DNA of 20,047 bases from JANYJJ01 sp038241115 (GTDB taxonomy: Bacteria; Pseudomonadota; Gammaproteobacteria; Burkholderiales; Burkholderiaceae_C). The notes below the pieces were generated by a model, which made no database searches, was not told where the DNA came from, and saw only the letters and a list, made by a program, of their open reading frames with translations. The stretch spans positions 1 through 20,047 of the forward strand of contig JBBRGA010000063.1 in assembly GCA_038241115.1 (NCBI GenBank), read 5' to 3'. Below are positions 14,689 through 20,047 of the stretch, one piece after another (the first letter of the stretch is position 1; each line of letters starts with the position of its first letter). A program made the translations under genes and the position numbers.

Positions 14689-15512
14689 GTGTTTTGCTGC
14701 AGGTCTCTGACCCCCACTTCGGCACGGAACAGCCCGTGGTTGTTGAGGCGTTGCAGGCGCTGGCTGCGCAGCATCGGCCCGATTTGGTGGTGCTGTCAGG
14801 CGACATCACTCAGCGCGCGCGGCCTTCTCAGTTCAGCGCGGCTCGCGCCTTCACGGACCGTTTCGGCGTGCCGGTATTGGCGATTCCTGGCAATCACGAC
14901 ATCCCACTTTTCGATTTGTGGGCGCGCCTGCGTCGCCCTTATGCGAACCACGTGGCCGCATTCGGGCGCGAGCTTGAGCCTGCTTACTGTTCAGCCGACT
15001 TGATGGTGCTTTGCGTCAACACCACGCGCCCTTGGCGCCACAAAGACGGCGAGCTTTCTGCGCAGCAGATCGACCGCGTGGCGGATGTGCTGGGCGCAGC
15101 GCAACCGGCGCAATTGCGTGTGGTGGTGGTGCATCAACCCGTGGCGGTGACGCGCGCTGAAGATGAGCCGAACTTGCTGCACGGTCACGCGCAGGCACTC
15201 AAGGTCTGGTCGGCTGCCGGTGCCGACATCATCATGGGCGGGCACATCCATTTGCCGTACGTTTTGGCACTGCACGGCTGCGCGTTGCAAGGGCCGCAAT
15301 TGCAAGACGTCAGGCGTCCGATGTGGGCGGTCCAAGCCGGCACGGCGGTTTCATTCAGGGTGCGCAGGGGCGTGCCCAATTCGGTGAATCTGTTGCGTTG
15401 GAACGCCAACGCCTCGGCGGGTTGCTGCGTGATTGAGCAGTGGGATTTTTCGGCTGCCGACGGGGTGTTCGTGTGTGCCAAGGTCAGCGCAGTCAGACCG
15501 TTCAGGGCTTGA
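14685..15512 (+). CDS. Calcineurin-like metallophosphoesterase
   Basis: This 275-residue protein has the full set of metallophosphoesterase metal-binding motifs: SDPHF (D9, H11), GDIT (D40), GNHD (N70, H71), VVHQP (H148) and GGHIH (H185, H187). This arrangement is seen in cyclic-nucleotide and phospholipid-headgroup hydrolases, usually with two metal ions. The substrate cannot be read from the sequence. Its ATG overlaps the TGA of the lipid-kinase gene by four bases, so the two are made together and may act on the same lipid or phosphoester pathway. That functional pairing is inference. Confidence 0.92.
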   Translation: MSVLLQVSDPHFGTEQPVVVEALQALAAQHRPDLVVLSGDITQRARPSQFSAARAFTDRFGVPVLAIPGNHDIPLFDLWARLRRPYANHVAAFGRELEPAYCSADLMVLCVNTTRPWRHKDGELSAQQIDRVADVLGAAQPAQLRVVVVHQPVAVTRAEDEPNLLHGHAQALKVWSAAGADIIMGGHIHLPYVLALHGCALQGPQLQDVRRPMWAVQAGTAVSFRVRRGVPNSVNLLRWNANASAGCCVIEQWDFSAADGVFVCAKVSAVRPFRA

Positions 15513-15599
15513 GCCAACCAGCTTGCGGCATGGCGCCACAGCCGCCAGCGCCAGCGCGGCCTGCGCAAAGTGCTGGGGCTTTCGGGGCGGACTGATGTG
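15513..15599. other. Short convergent intergenic gap
   Basis: This 87-bp gap lies between the converging phosphoesterase and Crp/Fnr genes. It is GC-rich, with short GCCAGCGCCAGCGCGG repeats, and has no stem followed by a T-run. I see no clear terminator or small gene in it. Confidence 0.4.
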
Positions 15600-16430
15600 C
15601 TACTGAGCGGGAGCGCTGGCCGCCACGCAGCGGCGTGTGAACGCGGAAAGCGCGGCCAAGTCGGGAATGTGCACTTCACGGCGGCTTTTTTCGTTGAAGG
15701 CGATCACTTTGTCGCGTGCCAGCTTCGACAAAGCGCGGCTGACTGTTTCAAGCGTCATGCCCAAATAGTTGCCGATCTCTGCCCGCGTCATGCGCAGCGT
15801 GATGTGGTCGGCGCGCAATCCGCGCGTCGCCAATGCTTGCACCCAGTAGCGCAAGAACTCGGCCACTCGTGCGTCGGCGGGCAGGGTGCACACCGACATC
15901 AGTGAATCGCGGTCGTGCGCAATTTCGCGGCTCATGGCTTCATGCAGTTTGGTCAGTAATCGCGGCTGATCGATGCAAGCCGTCAGCAAGTCGGCATATT
16001 TGAAAACCCAGACTTCGCCGGTGTCCATGGCCACCGCGTCGCACGAATAGCGGCCAGCGGCAATCCCGTCGAAACCCAGCCAGTCGCCGCGAAATTTCAA
16101 ACCCACCACTTGCTCGCGGCCATCGGCCGACAGGTTGACGATCTTCACAAAGCCCGAATGCAAGATGTGCAGGTCGGCAAAGCGCTCGCCGGCTTGATAA
16201 ATGCAGTCGCCCGCATGCACCACGCGGCGCTGTGGGGTGAGGCAATCGTTCAGCATTTTCAATGTGGCGGCGATGGACGCGGCGGCGCTCTTGTTCAAGT
16301 CGGAATGGTCTGGCAACTTGGCGGTCGTTGCGCGTTCAGCCGGCTGCGCATTGACCGCAAGTGCGAGCGGCTTGTCCATCAATGCAGGGCAGCACGGTTC
16401 TGTGAATGTGACGGCGGTGTCGTTGAGCAT
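15600..16430 (-). CDS. Crp/Fnr-family transcription regulator without FNR iron-sulfur cysteines
   Basis: This 276-residue regulator has a cyclic-nucleotide-binding-like sensor domain (about 65-165), a dimer helix and a C-terminal helix-turn-helix. The recognition helix reads LETVSRAL: E228, S231 and R232 match E209, S212 and R213 of E. coli FNR, which read TTGAT-type half-sites. The N-terminus has only an adjacent Cys-Cys pair (13-14) instead of the spaced cysteine cluster. At the place of E. coli FNR Cys122 there is a tryptophan (W141), so an oxygen-sensing 4Fe-4S cluster is unlikely. The start at 16430 is chosen because GGAAGA lies upstream; an upstream ATG at 16466 lacks a ribosome site. 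It may control the FNR-type boxes in this window. Confidence 0.9.
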   Translation of the reverse strand: MLNDTAVTFTEPCCPALMDKPLALAVNAQPAERATTAKLPDHSDLNKSAAASIAATLKMLNDCLTPQRRVVHAGDCIYQAGERFADLHILHSGFVKIVNLSADGREQVVGLKFRGDWLGFDGIAAGRYSCDAVAMDTGEVWVFKYADLLTACIDQPRLLTKLHEAMSREIAHDRDSLMSVCTLPADARVAEFLRYWVQALATRGLRADHITLRMTRAEIGNYLGMTLETVSRALSKLARDKVIAFNEKSRREVHIPDLAALSAFTRRCVAASAPAQ

Positions 16431-16751
16431 GCGGTTCTTCCGTTGCGTGCCGAGGTGGCGATGCATGCAAGGCTAGGCCTTGCCCACCACGCAGCGATGA
16501 ATGCTTTGTCAACCAAAAGGCAATGGCGCGTGGGTGGGTGCGGACTTTCGTAACAGCCTCTCAGGGGTTTGTGTCTTCTTATGTCTGCTTGTGTCGGCCA
16601 AGTAACAGCAAGCCGCAAGCGGCAGCGGTGCGCCCTCGCAGCGCCTTCGTGCAGCGCCTTCTTTGCAGCGGTTTGACATGCGTCAAAGTGTTTGTGGTGG
16701 CGCTGGCTAAGCTGGTGTTTGAAGCAAGACAAAACTTGCCGGGGTATCACC
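16431..16751. other. Divergent regulatory region between crp/fnr-like and nuclease-like genes
   Basis: This 321-bp gap holds no gene I can support. The side nearest the nuclease gene contains the TTGAC-N4-GTCAA box and -10 described separately. Just upstream of it are two copies of GCAGCGCCTTC 13 bp apart (16638-16648, 16651-16661), flanked by GCAGCGG motifs at 16622 and 16665. Further upstream are three TGTCT/TGTCG-type steps (about 16570-16600). The promoter of the crp/fnr-like gene must also lie here but is not recognisable. Confidence 0.5.
16673..16713 (+). promoter_or_regulatory. Class II FNR-type promoter: TTGAC-N4-GTCAA box and -10
   Basis: TTGAC-ATGC-GTCAA (16673-16686) is a perfect inverted repeat of FNR/Crp-family form. 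TAAGCT (16708-16713) lies with its centre 31 bp from the box centre. That is where the -10 element should be if the box is centred at -41.5, the class II activator position. The gene start is at 16752. The half-site TTGAC differs by one base from the TTGAT seen at ccoN. Confidence 0.7.
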
Positions 16752-17886
16752 ATGAAATTGCAATTTTTGGGTGGCACAGGAACCGTCACGGGTTCCAAAT
16801 ATTTGCTGGAGCACGACGGTCGCCGCCTGCTGGTGGACTGCGGTTTGTTTCAAGGTTTGAAGCAACTGCGATTGCGCAACTGGGCCTCGTTGCCGCTGGA
16901 TGCGCCATCGATCGACGCGGTGGTGCTCACCCATGCGCACATTGACCACAGCGGTTATGTGCCGCGCCTGCGTGCTGTTTTCGGGCGACCTGGGTCGCAG
17001 TGACGATCTGGTGATGAAGCCGCCCGCATCGCCCGCATCGCCCACGGCGGCCGACTGCGTGCTGATCGAGTCCACCTATGGCAACCGCATCCACGGCATC
17101 GAGGATCCGTTCACCCAACTGGCCGATGTCGTGAACCGCACTGCGGCGCGCGGTGGTGTTGTCGTGGTACCTGCATTTGCCGTGGGTCGGGCGCAGTCGC
17201 AGTCGCTTCTGCATGTGATCCATCAACTCAAGGCGACTCAGCGCATCCCGAATTTGCCGGTTTACTTGAACAGCCCCATGGCGGCAGACGTGAGCGCCAT
17301 TTTTTGCCGCCACGCCAGTGAACACCGCTTGAGCGCCGAGCAATGCCAGACGATTTTTGAGGGCGTGCGCATCGTCAATACCGAAGCCCAGTCGCGCTCC
17401 CTGAACGCTTTGACCTGTCCCGGCATCATTGTTTCGGCCAGCGGCACGGCCACCGGTGGACGCGTGGTGCACCACATCAAAGCCTACGCGCCCGATGCGC
17501 GCAACGCCATTGTTTTTGCGGGCTTCCAGGCCGCCGGCACACGCGGAGCCACGCTGGTCAGCGGCGCGCGCGAAGTGAAAATTCACGGCCAGTGGGTGCC
17601 GGTGCGCGCCGAAGTGGCCAATCTGGACGGCATCTCGGCCCACGCCGATCGAGACGGCTTGCTGGCCTGGATTGCTGCGCTGCCGACCGCGCCCGCACAC
17701 GTGTATGGGACCCACGGCGAACCCGTTGCCGCCGACTCACTGCGCCAAGCTATCGAGGAGCGCCATCGCTGGCCTTGCTCGGTGCCAGAGTATTTGGAGA
17801 CGGTGGATGCGCAGGCATGGGTCAGCAGCTTGCCGGCGAACCAAAGCGTGGCTGTGTTGGCACCGGACGCTTTACTGGGTGCCTGA
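16752..17886 (+). pseudogene. Metallo-beta-lactamase/beta-CASP ribonuclease-like gene with internal deletion and frameshift
   Basis: The first part (16752 to about 16970) starts MKLQFLGGTGTVTGSKYLLE and carries the metal motif HAHIDHSGYVPRL. It runs into a stop at 17001-17003. The rest continues in another frame from about 16975: VLFSGDLGRSDD, then ESTYGNR, VVVPAFAVGRAQ, SASGTATGGRVVHHIK, ISAHADRDGLLAW and THGEP, ending at 17886. Complete relatives (RNA-processing exonucleases of the RNase J/CPSF73 kind) are typically around 450 residues. They carry roughly 80-120 residues between these two parts, including the motif 3 histidine (usually in AGHILGA). Those are absent here, so a simple sequencing frameshift does not explain it. 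The gene is likely non-functional, or the assembly has lost a segment. The promoter with its FNR-type box remains intact. Confidence 0.82.
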
Positions 17887-17920
17887 GAGGCCGCGACACA
17901 GCCACTGAACTTGCGTCCGC

Positions 17921-17962
17921 GTGTTGCGTGTGGCGTGTTGCGTGTGGCGTGCGGCGTGTGGC
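17921..17962. repeat. Three-copy 14-bp tandem repeat
   Basis: GTGTTGCGTGTGGC occurs twice in perfect tandem (17921-17934, 17935-17948), followed by GTGCGGCGTGTGGC (17949-17962). It fills the short gap between the converging nuclease-like and dksA-like genes. It has no hairpin form. It is probably a slippage-prone minisatellite. Confidence 0.9.
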
Positions 17963-17982
17963 GAGGCTGGCTTTATCCGGAT

Positions 17983-18363
17983 TCAGTGTGAGCGAACTTC
18001 GTCGCGTTCGCGCAGCAACTGGCAGTGCGCGCAGCGCTGCGCTGCGGGTTCAACCATCAGGCGCGGCAAAACAATGGGCTCACCACAGTCCATGCACTGA
18101 CCGTATGTGCCGGTGTTCAGCCGCAGCAGTGCGGCTTCAACTTTGGCCATCTCGTTGAGATCACGGGCTTCCTGGGCGATTTCGACTTCTGCCAATTGCT
18201 GTTCCGAGGCTTCGTCTTTGCGATCGGTGACTTCGTGGGCTGCTGCGTTCGCGTCAGCGCGTCGCCCGGCTTCTGCTGCATCCACTTCGCCGCGCAGAGT
18301 GCGCAGGCGTTGGGTCAGCAAGCCGCGCAGCGTGGTCAGTTGGGTCGGCTTGAGATGGTCCAT
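17983..18363 (-). CDS. DksA/TraR-family RNA polymerase-binding zinc-finger protein
   Basis: This 126-residue protein has a coiled coil (about residues 8-82) and a C-terminal four-cysteine zinc finger (C90, C93, C111, C114; CMDC...CAHC with 17 residues between). The coiled-coil tip reads DRKDEA (D47, D50, A52), matching the D-x-x-D-x-A motif that DksA uses in the RNA polymerase secondary channel. It is therefore likely an active transcription modulator rather than a mere fold relative. The start at 18363 has an AAGGAG ribosome site; the frame stays open to 18516 but has no support there. A perfect FNR-type box lies 86 bp upstream. It is shorter than classical DksA and probably a paralogue. Confidence 0.93.
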   Translation of the reverse strand: MDHLKPTQLTTLRGLLTQRLRTLRGEVDAAEAGRRADANAAAHEVTDRKDEASEQQLAEVEIAQEARDLNEMAKVEAALLRLNTGTYGQCMDCGEPIVLPRLMVEPAAQRCAHCQLLRERDEVRSH

Positions 18364-18668
18364 GCGTTTCTCCTTGCGGGGTTGCACTCGGGTCGCACAA
18401 GTGTGAGATCTCGAACGCAGATTCTCAAGCTCACAGCCGCTTTGCCGCTTGACGCAGGTCAAGGCGCAGAGTGGCGTGCCGTTTGAGGCACCGGATCCGG
18501 GAATCCGCGATTGCATCCTGGCGCGACGAGCATGTCAGGCGAGGCGGGCGAGCTGTTTGATGCCGTGGTGGCGCATGCTTTGCACTGCTAAGCTGAGAGT
18601 CCGCATAGCGCGTCGCCGCGATTTGTGTACCGCATTCCGCAAGGCCGTTTTAGAACTCGCACTCGCTT
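18364..18668. other. Divergent regulatory region between dksA-like and response-regulator genes
   Basis: This 305-bp gap holds the FNR-type box near the dksA-like gene (described separately). On the other side, TGCTAAGCT (18586-18594) could be an extended -10 for the response regulator. It shares TAAGCT with the nuclease-gene promoter, but no good -35 or activator box is placed upstream of it. No further gene is seen. Confidence 0.45.
18421..18462 (-). promoter_or_regulatory. FNR-type promoter of the dksA-like gene: TTGAC-N4-GTCAA box and -10
   Basis: TTGAC-GCAG-GTCAA (18449-18462) is a perfect inverted repeat, the same form as the box at 16673. On the minus strand GAGAAT (18426-18421) matches four of six bases of TATAAT, with its centre 32 bp from the box centre, close to class II activator geometry. 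The start codon at 18363 follows. Confidence 0.65.
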
Positions 18669-19439
18669 TTGAATACCGCCGTCCATATTGCCGTCGTCGA
18701 TGATGAGACCGACATCACCACGCTGCTCAGTGGCTACCTCAGCAGCTACGGCTACCGCGTGACGCCGTTGCACAGCGGCCGCGCCCTGATGGATTTGATG
18801 CGCACCGATCCGCCGGCTTTGGTGTTGCTTGATTTGGGTTTGCCCGGTGAAGACGGCTTCGTGATTGCGCGCGAATTGCGCGAGCACTGGCGCTGCGGTT
18901 TGGTGATCGTCACCGGCCGAGGCGACGCGGTCGACAAGGTGGTGGGCCTTGAAGTGGGTGCCGACGACTATGTGACCAAGCCGTTTGACATGCGCGAGTT
19001 ACTGGCACGCATCAAAGCGGTGCTGCGCAGGATGACGCAACAACAAGCTGTGCCCGTTGCCGCGGAACATGCATCGAGCGGCGTGGTCGCTCAAGCGCCA
19101 CCTTCGGCTTCCCAGGCGGAGCAATTCAGCTTTGGCGGATGGCAATTGAACGCCGCTGCGCGAACGCTGACCGATGCCGCTGAAGTTGACGTGGCCTTGA
19201 CGGGCGGCGAGTTCGCGTTGCTGCTGGCTTTCGTGCGGCACCCCGGCCGCGTGCTGTCACGCGATTTTTTGCTGGAGCACACGCACGGCCGGGAGGCTGG
19301 GCCGTTCGACCGCACGGTGGATGTGCAGGTGGGGCGGTTGCGTAAAAAGTTGGAACTGGCGTCTGACAATCCACAGATCATCAAGTCGGTGCGCAGCGCG
19401 GGTTATATATTCACGCCCACAGTGGTGGCGTCGGCTTGA
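18669..19439 (+). CDS. OmpR/PhoB-type response regulator
   Basis: This 256-residue two-component response regulator has a receiver domain (1-122). Acidic pair D11/D12, phosphorylation site D55 (VLLDLGLPGEDG), T82 and K104 (DDYVTKPFD) are all present. After a variable Ala/Gln/Ser linker (about 123-155), the winged-helix DNA-binding domain runs FGGWQLNAAARTL, LTGGEFALLLAF, DFLLEHTHGREAGPFDRTVDVQVGRLRKKL and VRSAGYIF. The start must be TTG at 18669: the frame closes upstream at TAG (18651-18653), and no ATG or GTG is better placed. A weak start implies low expression. The sensor gene begins 26 bp downstream, or overlaps if its TTG is used. Confidence 0.93.
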   Translation: MNTAVHIAVVDDETDITTLLSGYLSSYGYRVTPLHSGRALMDLMRTDPPALVLLDLGLPGEDGFVIARELREHWRCGLVIVTGRGDAVDKVVGLEVGADDYVTKPFDMRELLARIKAVLRRMTQQQAVPVAAEHASSGVVAQAPPSASQAEQFSFGGWQLNAAARTLTDAAEVDVALTGGEFALLLAFVRHPGRVLSRDFLLEHTHGREAGPFDRTVDVQVGRLRKKLELASDNPQIIKSVRSAGYIFTPTVVASA

Positions 19440-19465
19440 CGGCGCTGAACGGGAGCGACCACCAC

Positions 19466-20047
19466 GTGAAGACTGAAGCTGCTGCACCTGCTCCGTCGCT
19501 TGCCCCTGCCATTGAACGGCGCGTCAATCCCTTGCCTCCAGGCATCGACGAGAACCTCATTTTTCGCACGCTGTTCGCGGCCGATCCCGATGCGCATCTG
19601 GTGGCCGATGGCAACGGCAACATCGTCCTCGCCAACCCCGCGGCGTGCACCATGTTTGGCTACGCCAGCGAAGAGTTGGTGGGCTTGAACGTAGACGCTT
19701 TGGTGCCCGACGCCATCCGCTCGCGACACGCCTCCTACCGCGCCGGCTACGCGCAGCAACCACGTTCTCGACCCATGGGCACTGGCATGGAATTGGTGGC
19801 CAAGCGGCGCGATGGGTCGGTGGTGATGGTGGAAATTTCGCTCAGCCCCTTGGTGGGTTTGGGGCAGGCGCTGGTGGTGGCCGCCATACGCAGCATTGCC
19901 GATTACCCGCGCGTCAAAAAAGCCTTGCAGCGCGCGCGCTACGGCGAGCATTTGGCGCAGTTGGGGCGCCTGGTGGTCGATGTGCGCGACGCCCAGGTGG
20001 TGCTCGAGCATGTGACGGTGATTGCCGCGCAGGCGCTGCAAGTGGAG
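19466..20047 (+). CDS. PAS-domain sensor (probable hybrid or plain histidine kinase), partial at the 3' edge
   Basis: The 194 visible residues begin with a Pro/Ala-rich leader, then a PAS domain (about residues 29-145). It contains LVADGNGNIVLANPAACTMFGYASEELVGLNVDALVPD and RRDGSVVMVEISLSPL. A further stretch from about 165 (HLAQLGRLVVDVRDAQVVLEHVTVIAAQALQVE) looks like the start of a GAF domain. No kinase core is in the window, but the position right after a response regulator makes a histidine kinase likely. The start is taken as GTG at 19466 (GGGAG upstream); a TTG at 19436, overlapping the previous stop, is also in frame. The signal is not known; no heme-binding PAS signature was recognised. 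Confidence 0.82.
   Translation, partial: MKTEAAAPAPSLAPAIERRVNPLPPGIDENLIFRTLFAADPDAHLVADGNGNIVLANPAACTMFGYASEELVGLNVDALVPDAIRSRHASYRAGYAQQPRSRPMGTGMELVAKRRDGSVVMVEISLSPLVGLGQALVVAAIRSIADYPRVKKALQRARYGEHLAQLGRLVVDVRDAQVVLEHVTVIAAQALQVE

Noticed and set aside
16752..17886. Programmed frameshift as the explanation for the split nuclease gene
   Set aside because: No slippery sequence is seen at the junction, and a frameshift would not restore the missing segment with the motif 3 histidine.
17921..17962. CRISPR-like array
   Set aside because: The 14-bp units are contiguous with no spacers and there are no cas genes nearby.

Overview
The window is high-GC DNA with long, densely packed genes. It most likely comes from a betaproteobacterium of the order Burkholderiales, probably Comamonadaceae. 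That placement is inferred from the cbb3 oxidase operon, the Bug-type (TctC) binding protein and general codon use; no marker gene is present.

Positions 1-6173, all on the minus strand, hold a micro-aerobic respiration locus. Read 5' to 3' it runs uspA, ccoI (copper P-type ATPase), ccoS, ccoN, ccoO, ccoQ and ccoP, which runs off the left edge. A perfect FNR-type box (TTGAT-N4-ATCAA) lies inside the last codons of ccoS, 66 bp upstream of ccoN. A tandem universal stress protein gene starts divergently at 6337.

Positions 7297-12994, plus strand, hold an accessory-looking trio. The first gene encodes a 1205-residue ATPase/winged-helix/BTAD transcription regulator with three low-complexity inserts. 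It is followed by a Tat-exported Bug-family periplasmic binding protein and a class I SAM methyltransferase. Two TCTAAG repeats exactly 11 bp apart sit between regulator and binding protein and resemble a SARP-type operator.

Positions 13084-15512 hold a small zinc-ribbon gene (minus), then a DAG-kinase-family lipid kinase and a calcineurin-like phosphoesterase (plus) whose start and stop codons overlap.

Positions 15600-20047 are regulatory. They hold a Crp/Fnr protein with an FNR-type recognition helix but none of the usual iron-sulfur cysteines, and a broken beta-CASP metallo-beta-lactamase gene (internal deletion plus frameshift). These are followed by a DksA/TraR-type protein, an OmpR-type response regulator and the start of its PAS-containing sensor partner. 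Perfect TTGAC-N4-GTCAA boxes precede both the broken nuclease gene and the dksA-like gene, each placed as in a class II activated promoter.

Taken together, the cbb3 operon, the stress proteins, the DksA-like factor and the FNR-like regulator look like parts of one low-oxygen or energy-stress response, controlled by a locally encoded FNR relative whose signal is unknown.
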